A DNA stretch of 64,000 nucleotides from Undibacterium sp. 5I1 (lineage in GTDB: Bacteria; Pseudomonadota; Gammaproteobacteria; Burkholderiales; Burkholderiaceae_D). Within the stretch, counting starts at the first letter, position 1; every line of letters begins with the position of its first letter. A program made the translations under genes and the position numbers. Shown in pieces: positions 19,319 through 28,460 of the stretch. The stretch covers positions 1,054,001 to 1,118,000 of the forward strand of contig NZ_JAVIWI010000001.1 in assembly GCF_034314085.1 (NCBI RefSeq), written 5' to 3'. Under the pieces are notes generated by a model. It saw only the letters and a program-made list of their open reading frames with translations, searched no databases and had not been told where the DNA came from.

Positions 19319-20506
19319 ATGAGCGATAAAATCGAATGCCAACTGTGCAAATCAAAAGAACATTCCATTCGGACACATCTTGCGAAGGCTCATCCTGGCG
19401 TTACGCTGGAAGAGTACAAGTCGAAGTTCTCAGATGCGCCGCTGTTGTCTGAGGTGGCGAAAGACCTCATCAAGAAGAAGCAAGCTGAAAAAGCAGCCGC
19501 AGCTCCAGCAGACGAGACTAAGGTCGAAATGAGCGGCACTGCCGCCTCAGTTACTACACTGATGCCAAAAGGCGCGATCGTCAAGAAGCCACTACATGAA
19601 GTTTTTGACTTGGGTAAAGCGACTGCGGCAATGTCTTCACGCGGCGAACCTATTCCTATTTCGGTATTGACGCCTCACAGTCATCAAAATATGGTGCCGG
19701 AAATCTCCGACAACTATGTGTACGACATTGACGAATTAAAGAATGTGATTCTGGCGCAAGAGCTGAATATTCCATGCTTAGTATGGGGTCACAAGGGTTC
19801 AGGCAAATCAGAATTGCTGGAACAAGTCTCCGCACGAACCAATCGTCCATCACTGCGCATTCAACATACGGTCAACACTGAAGAAAGCCATATTCTTGGT
19901 CAATGGACTGTCAAAGGTGGCGAAACGAAGTTCGAGCTTGGCCCTCTGCCTGTTGCGATGATGAACGGCTGGACCTACTGCGCCGACGAATATGATTTTG
20001 GTATGCCATCTGTTCTCGCTGTGTATCAGCCAGTATTAGAAGGTAAAGCGCTCGTCATTAAGGAGGCGCCAGAAGAGTTGCGTGTTATTAAGCCGCACAA
20101 AGACTTCCGCTTTGTCGCAACTGGTAATACGAACGGTTCCGGCGACGAGACGGGTCTGTATCAGGGAACATTGATCCAGAACAGCGCTAACTATGACCGT
20201 TTCGGCATGGTGATCAATAAGAAATACATGGACAAAAAAGCTGAAAGTCAGATCCTTCAGAACCATTGCAAGCTGACGCCGGCCGACGCCGAAAAGATGG
20301 TCGAGTTTGCCTCACTGGTGCGCGTCGCTTATGACGGCGCAAAAATGAGCGACACTATTTCGCCTCGCACTTTGATCTACGCAAGCCGTATTGGTGTGAT
20401 GCGCGGCTCTTTCCGTCAAGGTCTCAACTTATCCTTTATCAGCAAGCTCACGTCACTTGATCGCCAAGTTGCCGAAGGTCTCTCCCAGCGTGTATTTGGC
20501 AGCTAA
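19319..20506 (+). CDS. CobS/MoxR-like AAA+ ATPase with Ros/MucR-type zinc finger
   Basis: A 395-residue ATPase from the ATG at 19319 (GGAGG four bases upstream; an ATG at 19304 is less likely). Residues Cys7, Cys10, His20 and His25 form a C2H2 finger followed by a LEEYKSKF segment, as in Ros/MucR fingers. The AAA+ core has Walker A GHKGSGKS (157-164), a Walker B-like CADEYD, and sensor-type TGNTNG. CobS-like proteins are common in T4-like phages, where their role is not established. It probably works with the VWA protein upstream. Confidence 0.85.
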   Translation: MSDKIECQLCKSKEHSIRTHLAKAHPGVTLEEYKSKFSDAPLLSEVAKDLIKKKQAEKAAAAPADETKVEMSGTAASVTTLMPKGAIVKKPLHEVFDLGKATAAMSSRGEPIPISVLTPHSHQNMVPEISDNYVYDIDELKNVILAQELNIPCLVWGHKGSGKSELLEQVSARTNRPSLRIQHTVNTEESHILGQWTVKGGETKFELGPLPVAMMNGWTYCADEYDFGMPSVLAVYQPVLEGKALVIKEAPEELRVIKPHKDFRFVATGNTNGSGDETGLYQGTLIQNSANYDRFGMVINKKYMDKKAESQILQNHCKLTPADAEKMVEFASLVRVAYDGAKMSDTISPRTLIYASRIGVMRGSFRQGLNLSFISKLTSLDRQVAEGLSQRVFGS

Positions 20507-20509
20507 ATT

Positions 20510-21274
20510 ATGCATCCGACAATCGAGTTTAAAGATCATGTCGGTCTGGTCCACTTGCAAGCTAAAAAAGGCTTCAAGTGGGCAGATGGGGCTAAAAGTG
20601 GTCTGACCTATGATGACATGTTCCAGGAAGCGTCAGTGGCATTTGTAATGGCGAAAGAAGGCTTTAATCCAGATTTGGGTATCAAGTTCTCTGCCTATTT
20701 TTCACAAGTGGCGTTTTCGCATTTCAGAAGAGCTATAGGGCAGATGACTGGCGTAAAAAATCTGAACCCTGAGCAGAAGCAAGAAATCGAGGCTTTAAAA
20801 GAAGAGAACCAGCGTCGAGCTGCCGCCGCCTTACCTCCATTGATGGGCTGTAACTATGGCATCAAATCGACAAACTTCTCTGAAATAGGCGCCGAAGATG
20901 AGAGCTTTGAGGGTTTTGAATCAACGATTGATTCTGGAATGGATACACCTGAGCAAATTCTGGAGTTCCATCAGATTGTTGAACAGTCTATCGAACGCTT
21001 GTCACCAATTGCGCAACTGATCGTGGAATGGTTACGCGACCCGCCAGCGCAATTGATCGCCGAGCTTGACTGTCAGATAGCTCACGCTGACCAAATGGAA
21101 GAGACGGGCAGCAGTCAAGCGGCTTGGCGTTTTCGAGAAGGTCTAAGTATTAGTAAGGTTGGCAACTTCTTGCAAATGCTTGGCGATATTCCAAGAGGCA
21201 AGTTGGTATTGGCAGAAAACGAACTGCTAAACGTAGTCACGGATATTGAAAAGGCGTATCGATATGGAAGTTGA
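20510..21274 (+). CDS. Sigma-70 region 2-like transcription factor
   Basis: A 254-residue protein. Residues about 30-78 match sigma-70 region 2 (YDDMFQEA, then FNPDLGIKFSAYFSQVAFSHFRRAI), the core-binding and -10-binding part. The C-terminal half has no clear region 4 and is helical. Phages such as T4 encode a minimal sigma (gp55) for late genes, and this could play a similar part. It starts three bases after the AAA+ gene and overlaps the next gene by 11 bases. Confidence 0.7.
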   Translation: MHPTIEFKDHVGLVHLQAKKGFKWADGAKSGLTYDDMFQEASVAFVMAKEGFNPDLGIKFSAYFSQVAFSHFRRAIGQMTGVKNLNPEQKQEIEALKEENQRRAAAALPPLMGCNYGIKSTNFSEIGAEDESFEGFESTIDSGMDTPEQILEFHQIVEQSIERLSPIAQLIVEWLRDPPAQLIAELDCQIAHADQMEETGSSQAAWRFREGLSISKVGNFLQMLGDIPRGKLVLAENELLNVVTDIEKAYRYGS

Positions 21275-21944
21275 ATTGTTGAAAAGCGTGGCGCCAGGTT
21301 GTTTCGGGTCAGCAAGCGTGTATGGATCAGATTCTAAGACATGCAAAGCTTGTATGGCTTTTGAAGAATGCGGCGAGCAATCAATCAAGACGCTGGAGTC
21401 GATTCGCGCACAGATTGACGTTCGTGACTTGCTGGCTCGTCACTCCAAGACAAGAAGCTTATCGAATATGCAGCCTCCCAATGTCAGTCAGCCTGTCGAC
21501 TCTTCACCTATTCCAGTTAAGCAGCCAAAACAACTTGCTTCGGTGATAGAAAGAAAAACGCCAACGCAGCGCGTTAATTTTCATATCAGCGAAACGGACT
21601 TGGGCGTGCTTGCGCGTATGGAGCAAGCCAGTACAAAAGTCGCTAAGCAGGCGTTGGTTTTATGCAAGCAAGACAAGATCAACGAGTGTCGCAGCCAGCT
21701 ACCTAAAGGTGTCAATCCCTTTACTGAGAGCGGGCCACGTTTCTTTCGTATCGCATGCGACATGCTGATTAGTGGCGGGTTCACGAAAGCGTCTTTGAAA
21801 GCAAAGTTCATAGAGGAGCTTGGTTGGAACGAAGGCACCGCAGGGCCTCATGTTGCCTTAACTGTAGGGGTATTAAACGGCTTTGGTATCGTCAAAGTAT
21901 CGTTGCCTGACCTCTTTATTCTTAATCCAGAACTCAGTCGATAA
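21264..21944 (+). CDS. Unrecognised protein with N-terminal cysteine cluster
   Basis: A 226-residue protein from the ATG at 21264. Near the N-terminus four cysteines (C..CKACMAFEEC) could bind zinc or an iron-sulfur cluster. The C-terminal part is alpha-helical and looks like a winged-helix DNA-binding fold (RFFRIACDMLISGGFTKASL). It overlaps the sigma-like gene, so the two are probably coupled. Confidence 0.65.
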   Translation: MEVELLKSVAPGCFGSASVYGSDSKTCKACMAFEECGEQSIKTLESIRAQIDVRDLLARHSKTRSLSNMQPPNVSQPVDSSPIPVKQPKQLASVIERKTPTQRVNFHISETDLGVLARMEQASTKVAKQALVLCKQDKINECRSQLPKGVNPFTESGPRFFRIACDMLISGGFTKASLKAKFIEELGWNEGTAGPHVALTVGVLNGFGIVKVSLPDLFILNPELSR

Positions 21945-21982
21945 ACTACAGACTGAGCGCAACAACCACAAAGGATTCTTTA

Positions 21983-24900
21983 ATGGATATATCTCATGCC
22001 TTGAGTGTAAGAAGCGACTTCTCAATTGGCAAATCATTACTCCAGGTCGATCATATCGTTGACAGTGCTAAGCTGCATGGATATGAGTCTGTAGCTATTT
22101 GCGACAACATGTCACTGCATAGCATGGTGGATTTTGCTAATCGCGCCAATAAAGCAGCGATTAAGCCAATCATCGGCTGCGTTTTACGCGTCGTGAATGA
22201 CCCGACATATCGTAAGCCAGCAAAATCGACTGGCATTAAAGAGCTACCTAACCGCATGGTGACGATTAAGGCTTACGCCAAAAACGAAAAAGGTATTTCA
22301 TCGTTGATGAAGTTGCTTTCTAAGGCGAACAGCAAAGAATATTTTTACTACTACTCACGCGTTGGATGGGATGACGTTTTAGATCTCGAAGGCGTTGCGA
22401 TCACAACCGGCGACTTTGAGAATTTGTGGCATCACGAAAATGCACATGATATTTTGGCGAAACTAATAACTCGCTTTGGTCGTAACGATGTCTTTGTCGA
22501 GCTAGTACCAATCAATACGCCACTATTTGATACGCTGAATGAGAAGGCGCTACGCTCAGCAATCACGCATAAAGCGCAAACGCTGGCGACCTATCCTTTC
22601 TTATACCGCGATGATGCAGACGCGTCCACGCTAGACGTTCTCAATGTCATTACAACGCAAGAGAAAATGTCTACCACGTATCGTCCTAAACAGTTCATTA
22701 AGGACTTCGGCTTCAGACCGCCTCTAGCAATTGCGAAGCGTGTGTCTGAAATGGCAAAGCGTATTGTCACACATTACAAATTTGCGCCGACAGAAATAGC
22801 CCCATTAGTACGTGAGTCCGTCACCAACATTGGCGTGTTTGCAGAAAACTGCAATTACAGTTTTAAGAAACAGCCAGTGTCTTTGCCACTAATGGCAGCA
22901 AATGAATTTGAGGCACTGGGCAAGAAGTGTATTGAGGGCTGGAAGCGTCGTTTCTCACGTCCGGTTATGGGCTATCTTCCAGACGCGTCTATTCTTCCTG
23001 TGTACAAAGAGCGCTTGTCCTATGAGTTGTCGGTCTTGAAAAAGATGGGCTTCGCTGGCTACTTCTTGCTCGTGGAAGACTTAGTTATGTGGGCAAAAAG
23101 CAATGACATTATCGTGGGTCCCGGACGCGGTTCAGTAGGTGGTAGCTTAGTCGCATACTTAATTGGCATTACTGATGTAGATCCTATTCGCTTTAATTTG
23201 CTCTTTGAGCGCTTCATCAACCCAGAACGCCAAGATTTACCCGATGCCGACTTAGACTTTATGTCCACGCGTCGTCATGAGGTGATCACATATTTGGCGA
23301 CCAAGTATGGCACCGATCGCGTTGCTGGCATTTCAAACTTTTCTACACTGGCGTCTGCCTCCGCATTGCGTGACGCCGGACGCGTACACGATATTTCAGC
23401 GCTTGATTTATCAGCGACGAAGCTAGTGCCTAAAGAGCATGGCATTTCATTTACGCTGACTGAGGCGGCAAAGGTCGTGCCGGAGCTTGAGCGCTTTCGT
23501 GACACGCATACGAATATTTGGAACCACGCATTAAAACTAGAAGGCGTTATGCGTTCATTCGGTAAGCATGCTGCCGGTGTTGTTGTTGCTGGTGAGCCGC
23601 TGATTAATCGCGCCGTAGTTGAGACACGCGAGTCGGATGATGGTGTTCCAGTAGTCAATTGGGATAAACGGGTTGTCGAGGATTGGGGCTTAGTCAAGAT
23701 GGATATTTTGGGCTTATCCACACTCGACGTATTGGAAATAGCTCGACGTTACATTAAAGACCGTCATGGCGTAAATGTAGTTTATTCAGAGCTGCCTCTG
23801 GAAGAGAAAGACATTATGGATTCTTTTGGTCGAGGCGACACAACTGGCGTGTTCCAGTTTGAGTCGGGCGGCATGAAGAAGCTATTACGTGATTTGGCAA
23901 CGGGTGGGCGACTGACATTTGAAGATATAACAGCGGCGACCGCTCTGTATCGGCCTGGTCCGATGGACTCTGGCTTGATGGAGGATTTTATTCAGATTAA
24001 GCAGGGTAATAGAGACCCATATTACGACCATCCAAATATGGAAGCCGCTCTAAAAGACACTTACTCTGTGATCGTTTATCAGGAGCAAGTAATGCAAGTG
24101 GCGGTTGATCTTGCAGGCTTTACTAAAGCAGAAGCGGATAACCTTCGTAAAGCAATGGGCAAAAAAGACAAAGACAAGATGGCGGCAATGCGCGATCAGT
24201 GGATTGTTGGCTGTAAGTCAAAGTCAGGACTCAATGAAGTCGAGTCAAGTAATCTGTTTGACAAGATCGAAGCCTTTGCTGGCTATGGCTTTAATAGATC
24301 ACATGCCGTCGAGTATTCCTGTATTTCATACTGGACGATGTGGGTTCGGGTTCGCTATCCGGCTGAATACTTCGCCGCATGCTTATCAATTGTCGCAGAT
24401 GACAAGCTAACTGGCTTAGTTAATGACGCTCGCGAATATGGCATTGAAATACTGCCGCCAGACGTGAATAAGTCCACAGACCGATTCACGATTCCTGATG
24501 ATAAGCATTTGCTTGCGCCGTTCTCGTCGGTAAAGGGCGTATCTGAGAACACCGCCAAAGCGATCATGAAGCTGCGGCATGACGCTCGTGAGGTCTCACT
24601 CGATGCGAAGGGTAAGAAGGTGTTTGGCGCACGTCTGGGTCGCTTTGAGTCGTTTGAACATTTCTCAACCTTGGCAGCAACTAAAGGATCGAAAGTGAAT
24701 GTCGCTGTCGTGGCATCGCTAGAGAAGGTAGGAGCATTTGCCGCAATCGAGAAAGGTTTGCCAGCAAGGCATCCTGACCGTCGCCGCGACCAGACAGAAC
24801 TCATGCCAGGATTAATCATCGACGCCGTTAAAGCAGACCGGACGACAGACGTGACGGACAAGTTCGTGCGAGCCAAAATCATTCACTTAGTTCAGGACTA

Positions 24901-25414
24901 CCGCTCTTGTAATGGCTGTGATTTAGCAGACCAGCCTCATCCGGCGATTCGTTTGAAGTCGAATGTTAAGTTTATGGTCGTCTCGGACTGCCCTTCATGG
25001 CAAGAGGAGAAAGCGGACAAGCTTCTCGAAGGTGAGTCAGCGGAGTTTGTGAAAGCGGCAATCAAAGCGGCAGGGTTGTCTCCTGGCGATGGCTACTTTA
25101 CGACGTTGGTAAAGGCAAAGAAGAGCGAGAAATTTCTTACTAATGCGCAACTTAATGGATGCTCTCAATTCTTTGACCGTGAACTAGAGCTGATTAAACC
25201 GGCTGTAATCGTAGCGTTAGGATCGGCAGCAATCAAGCGGCTCGTGCCGGGCATTAAAGGCAGCACTGCGGAGCTGGCGGGTAAGGTGATCTATGACTCT
25301 AAGCTCAACGCATCGATTGTGTGTGGCATTAATGCGCAGCAAATCATCTTTGATGAAACTAAGTTAGACATTTTGCAAGCTGTATTTGAAAAAGTTGCCG
25401 ATATTATTTCTTAA
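21983..25414 (+). CDS. DNA polymerase III alpha (DnaE-type) fused to a family-4 UDG-like domain
   Basis: A C-family replicative polymerase of 1143 residues. An N-terminal PHP domain (about 1-270) has lost metal-binding histidines. The polymerase core has GPGRGSVGG, PDADLDF with catalytic Asp423 and Asp425, YRPGPM, VYQEQVMQ and GFNRSHAV, then a helix-hairpin-helix. The usual C-terminal OB and tau-binding parts are absent. Instead residues about 965-1140 match family-4 uracil-DNA glycosylases: CNGC (Cys976, Cys979), AAGLSPGDGYFTTLVK, Cys1060 and KPAVIVALG. The glycosylase GE.PG motif reads SDCPS and the HPS motif is lost, so catalysis is doubtful; three of four cluster cysteines remain. A UDG4 domain fused to an A-family polymerase is known from phage SPO1, so this is an independent combination. 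Confidence 0.92.
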   Translation: MDISHALSVRSDFSIGKSLLQVDHIVDSAKLHGYESVAICDNMSLHSMVDFANRANKAAIKPIIGCVLRVVNDPTYRKPAKSTGIKELPNRMVTIKAYAKNEKGISSLMKLLSKANSKEYFYYYSRVGWDDVLDLEGVAITTGDFENLWHHENAHDILAKLITRFGRNDVFVELVPINTPLFDTLNEKALRSAITHKAQTLATYPFLYRDDADASTLDVLNVITTQEKMSTTYRPKQFIKDFGFRPPLAIAKRVSEMAKRIVTHYKFAPTEIAPLVRESVTNIGVFAENCNYSFKKQPVSLPLMAANEFEALGKKCIEGWKRRFSRPVMGYLPDASILPVYKERLSYELSVLKKMGFAGYFLLVEDLVMWAKSNDIIVGPGRGSVGGSLVAYLIGITDVDPIRFNLLFERFINPERQDLPDADLDFMSTRRHEVITYLATKYGTDRVAGISNFSTLASASALRDAGRVHDISALDLSATKLVPKEHGISFTLTEAAKVVPELERFRDTHTNIWNHALKLEGVMRSFGKHAAGVVVAGEPLINRAVVETRESDDGVPVVNWDKRVVEDWGLVKMDILGLSTLDVLEIARRYIKDRHGVNVVYSELPLEEKDIMDSFGRGDTTGVFQFESGGMKKLLRDLATGGRLTFEDITAATALYRPGPMDSGLMEDFIQIKQGNRDPYYDHPNMEAALKDTYSVIVYQEQVMQVAVDLAGFTKAEADNLRKAMGKKDKDKMAAMRDQWIVGCKSKSGLNEVESSNLFDKIEAFAGYGFNRSHAVEYSCISYWTMWVRVRYPAEYFAACLSIVADDKLTGLVNDAREYGIEILPPDVNKSTDRFTIPDDKHLLAPFSSVKGVSENTAKAIMKLRHDAREVSLDAKGKKVFGARLGRFESFEHFSTLAATKGSKVNVAVVASLEKVGAFAAIEKGLPARHPDRRRDQTELMPGLIIDAVKADRTTDVTDKFVRAKIIHLVQDYRSCNGCDLADQPHPAIRLKSNVKFMVVSDCPSWQEEKADKLLEGESAEFVKAAIKAAGLSPGDGYFTTLVKAKKSEKFLTNAQLNGCSQFFDRELELIKPAVIVALGSAAIKRLVPGIKGSTAELAGKVIYDSKLNASIVCGINAQQIIFDETKLDILQAVFEKVADIIS

Positions 25415-25421
25415 AATAGTA

Positions 25422-25440
25422 AGTCATTACTGACTATAAT
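25422..25440 (+). promoter_or_regulatory. Operator-promoter motif, copy 5
   Basis: AGTCATTACTGAC (25422-25434) directly abuts TATAAT (25435-25440), 45 bases before the next gene. Confidence 0.75.
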
Positions 25441-25484
25441 AGTAACACGTTAATTTTAACCGTATAACCCATTAGGAGATCGCT

Positions 25485-26414
25485 ATGGCGACAAATGAAG
25501 CTTTGATGCAAGACGACGAACTAGACGCTTTAATGGCTGAACTCGAAGCTGAGACAGCAGATATGGTGACGCAGCCCGTAGTGAGCGCGGCTCTCGCACC
25601 AGTATCGACACCGGAACCGGAAGTCGTTAAATCTGAGCCAGAGCCGGTAAAGCCCGTTGTGGCTCAGACAGAGAAAGAAGCACCTTGGGAGGATAAGACG
25701 CCAACCAATAGCGAAGACGATCTGGAAGCAATGTTGGCAGAAATAGACGCGCAGCCAGAGGAGCCAAAATTGGCTTCGGCTCCCGCACCTGAACTGAAAG
25801 AGGTGGTTGCTCCACCTGTTGAAGCTGAAAAGAAAATCCAACTCGTAACAACGACACCGGCTGCAAAAGTTGCGGCGTCAGAGCCAGTTGCAACATCAGC
25901 AACGCCAGCACCTAAAGCCACATTGAAGCATTACATTGATGCAGATCGTTTTGCGCGTGATATGAAGATATCGGAGACGACATTGGATAAAGCAATGATG
26001 GAGCAGGCTTCTTTACGTGCTTATCACGGATCGGAAGCCGCTTATGCAGAGGCACAGCATGCTCGTGTAAAGCGACGCTTTGAGGTGAAAGAGGCAGAGT
26101 TGTATGCAAAGCACCGTCGTGCCTTCGCAGAATCAGGCGAAAAAGCGACAGAGCGCATGATCGAAGTAGCGGTCAAGCTCGATCCTAGCTGGATTGCTGG
26201 CGTCAACACAGTCGTCGAGGCAGAAACTGTCGCCGCAATCTGCAAGACATGTTCTTTGAGTTTGAATGATCGCCGCGACATGATTATTCAGTTGGGCGCT
26301 GATCGTCGGGAGGAGGGCAAGGGCGCCGCCCGAATTTTGGCCTCTGCTAACAATTATGACGACACTCGTCAGCGCGCAATGGATGCGGCTCGTCAATTAC
26401 AGAACGCAGGTTAA
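25485..26414 (+). CDS. Unrecognised protein, possible recombination mediator
   Basis: A 309-residue protein with an AGGAGA ribosome binding site. Residues 1-145 are acidic and Ala/Pro-rich, probably disordered; residues 150-309 form a charged helical domain. It lies between the polymerase and the ssDNA-binding protein. In T4-like systems a small helical mediator (UvsY) loads UvsX on gp32-coated DNA, and the context would allow a similar role, but I see no diagnostic motif. Confidence 0.65.
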   Translation: MATNEALMQDDELDALMAELEAETADMVTQPVVSAALAPVSTPEPEVVKSEPEPVKPVVAQTEKEAPWEDKTPTNSEDDLEAMLAEIDAQPEEPKLASAPAPELKEVVAPPVEAEKKIQLVTTTPAAKVAASEPVATSATPAPKATLKHYIDADRFARDMKISETTLDKAMMEQASLRAYHGSEAAYAEAQHARVKRRFEVKEAELYAKHRRAFAESGEKATERMIEVAVKLDPSWIAGVNTVVEAETVAAICKTCSLSLNDRRDMIIQLGADRREEGKGAARILASANNYDDTRQRAMDAARQLQNAG

Positions 26415-26447
26415 ATATCCCAAGTGACTTATTTTCCTCTAAAATTA

Positions 26448-26467
26448 AGTCACCGCTGAGCTATAAT
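26448..26467 (+). promoter_or_regulatory. Operator-promoter motif, copy 6
   Basis: AGTCACCGCTGAGC (26448-26461) followed at once by TATAAT (26462-26467). It drives the SSB gene from a 68-base leader. Confidence 0.78.
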
Positions 26468-26534
26468 AAGTAAGCTGAACGACGAAAGTCTAAAAGCAAT
26501 CCTCTCACTATCACCACACTACGAAAGACTAAAA

Positions 26535-27371
26535 ATGGATATTAAAAAACTTCAAGAATTAATGGCTCAGAAAAAAGCTTCAATGAAAAAAGCAGAAAAG
26601 ACCGTCAAGGTTGCTTCTGGCAAGAACCGCATTCGTTTGCTGCCAGGCTGGCGTAAAGGCGAAGAATACGTGTGGTTTCATGACTTCGGTCAACACTTCA
26701 TTAAAGATGCCGCAGATCAAATTAAGGCAGTTTATCTGTGTACTGACGCCACGTTTGAAAAACCTTGCGAAGTTTGCGCTGCGTTGGCGACTGCACAACA
26801 TGCCATTACAGATGATGCGACGGCCGAAGTTCTGGCAAAAGCAAAGGCTTCTCGCACTGTGTTGATTAACGCGCTGATGCTAGATAGCACAGAGCCAAAT
26901 ACACCCGTCATTCTGGAATTGAAGCGTGGTGTGTTCGGTCAGTTGGTTGACATCGTGGAAGAGTGGGGCGCAAGCGTACTCGATCCAGTTGAGGGCAAAG
27001 AAATCGTCATTACTCGCGACGGTAAAGGCTTGAATACAAAGTATTCGGCTCAGATTAGCCCGAAACAGTATCAAGTGCCAGCCGCTTCATTGACGAAGTT
27101 GAATGACTTGGACGCTTACGTTAAGCAAGAGTCCGATGAACAGCAACGTCGTGCAATCGCCGCAGTCAACAGCGTTGCAGGTTTCTTGCCTTCACCAAGC
27201 GATATTCCTGGCACTTCACCTTCGCGCTTGGCTTCAAGCTCTCGTCCGTCTGTTTCGACGGACTTTGATGATGTTGCTGAGTTCACGGAGACTCGCGCTG
27301 GCTCTTCTAGCGCTGACGCAGATATCTCTTTGGACTCTGATCTGGACGCATTGCTAAGCGATCTCGGCTAA
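26535..27371 (+). CDS. gp32-like single-stranded DNA-binding protein
   Basis: A 278-residue protein with a basic N-terminal segment, an OB-like core beginning NRIRLLPGWRKGEEYVWFHDFGQHF, a cysteine cluster (C.....KPCEVC) like the zinc site of T4 gp32, and a strongly acidic C-terminal tail (DSDLDALLSDLG) as used by SSBs to recruit partners. It is flanked by its own promoter and terminator, so it is an independently expressed unit. Confidence 0.82.
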   Translation: MDIKKLQELMAQKKASMKKAEKTVKVASGKNRIRLLPGWRKGEEYVWFHDFGQHFIKDAADQIKAVYLCTDATFEKPCEVCAALATAQHAITDDATAEVLAKAKASRTVLINALMLDSTEPNTPVILELKRGVFGQLVDIVEEWGASVLDPVEGKEIVITRDGKGLNTKYSAQISPKQYQVPAASLTKLNDLDAYVKQESDEQQRRAIAAVNSVAGFLPSPSDIPGTSPSRLASSSRPSVSTDFDDVAEFTETRAGSSSADADISLDSDLDALLSDLG

Positions 27372-27387
27372 TCGGTATCGTCTTACA

Positions 27388-27419
27388 GGGTCGGTTCCTT
27401 AACGGGTTCCGACCCTTTT
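27388..27419 (+). terminator. Terminator after the ssDNA-binding protein gene
   Basis: GGGTCGG (27388-27394) pairs with CCGACCC (27409-27415) and TTTT follows. Confidence 0.85.
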
Positions 27420-27441
27420 CAATTCAAGAGCGGGAGAGGCT

Positions 27442-28458
27442 ATGAGCCACACATTATTAATCGACGGTAACTCAATTGGCTATGCAGCGCAATCGGCAGT
27501 CAAGTTGACATCTGGCGGAATGGAAACGCAAGCAGCATTTGGGATTATCAAGACAGTGCGCGAGTTACGTCAAAGTTACCCAAAATTTACACCATTGTTT
27601 CTCTGGGACGGTCGTGCTGACTGGCGCTTCGCACTTCATCCAGCGTACAAGTCAAATCGCGATAGCGATCCAGAAAAGGTGCGTAACAAAGAAGCTTACG
27701 CCAAAATGAGACCTTACATCGCTCGACTTTTACGCCACTTAGGTGTGCGTCAAATGACGGCAACTTTTCATGAAGCGGACGACCTGGCTGGCTACTTCGT
27801 ACAGAAGCTATCGTCCGATCCAGAAAACCAAATTGGCTTAATCACCGGCGACCGCGACTGGTTACAGTTGGTACGCAAAAACGTGTTTTGGCGTGACATG
27901 CGTGACGACAGTCGCCTGATAACCGCTAAGAACTTCTACGACAAAACAGGCTGCAAAACGCCATTCGCTTTTCTCGAAACCAAGATTCTCGAAGGCGATA
28001 CGTCGGACGTTATCTCTGGCGTGGGTGGGATTGGTGCGACAGGTGCGCCAGAGTTCATCGCTGAGTTCGGGAGTGTGCGCGAGTTTTGGCGTCGCTGTGA
28101 CAGCGGCGAGTTCGTTCCCAAGTACAAAAACCATAAGAACCTCTGGCAAGGCACTAGCCCGATCACGTTAGAGGAACACATGGGCCAGTTTCCAGCTAAT
28201 GACGGCAGTGTCGATGAAAAGGTCTACGCCAAAAGCCAAAAAAAGCACCGTGACGCTTGGATAGGTCAGGGTCGCTCGATTTACAAGCGCAATTTCCAAC
28301 TGATGCAATTGCTTCGCGTCACACCGCCAGAAAAGAAAGACACACAAGTCGATCCTGGCAAATTCGATGTGAGGGCTTTTGCCTCTGTTTGCGAGGAGCT
28401 TGCATTCACTTCCATCTTGAGAAATCTCGATGAATTCACTTCCTTCTTTAAAGGTTAA
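27442..28458 (+). CDS. 5'-3' exonuclease/flap endonuclease (T4 RNase H-like)
   Basis: A 338-residue FEN-family nuclease that would remove RNA primers and flaps. Acidic metal ligands are visible in LLIDGN (Asp8), FHEADDLAGYF, ITGDRDWLQL and EGDTSDVISGVGGIG, the last also the helix-hairpin-helix region. GGGAGAGG precedes the ATG. It is followed two bases on by the recombinase gene. Confidence 0.9.
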   Translation: MSHTLLIDGNSIGYAAQSAVKLTSGGMETQAAFGIIKTVRELRQSYPKFTPLFLWDGRADWRFALHPAYKSNRDSDPEKVRNKEAYAKMRPYIARLLRHLGVRQMTATFHEADDLAGYFVQKLSSDPENQIGLITGDRDWLQLVRKNVFWRDMRDDSRLITAKNFYDKTGCKTPFAFLETKILEGDTSDVISGVGGIGATGAPEFIAEFGSVREFWRRCDSGEFVPKYKNHKNLWQGTSPITLEEHMGQFPANDGSVDEKVYAKSQKKHRDAWIGQGRSIYKRNFQLMQLLRVTPPEKKDTQVDPGKFDVRAFASVCEELAFTSILRNLDEFTSFFKG

Positions 28459-28460
28459 AT

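Noticed and set aside
17233..20506. Cobaltochelatase function for the CobS/CobT-like pair
   Set aside because: No corrin biosynthesis gene or CobN occurs here; the shared architecture alone does not support that reaction.
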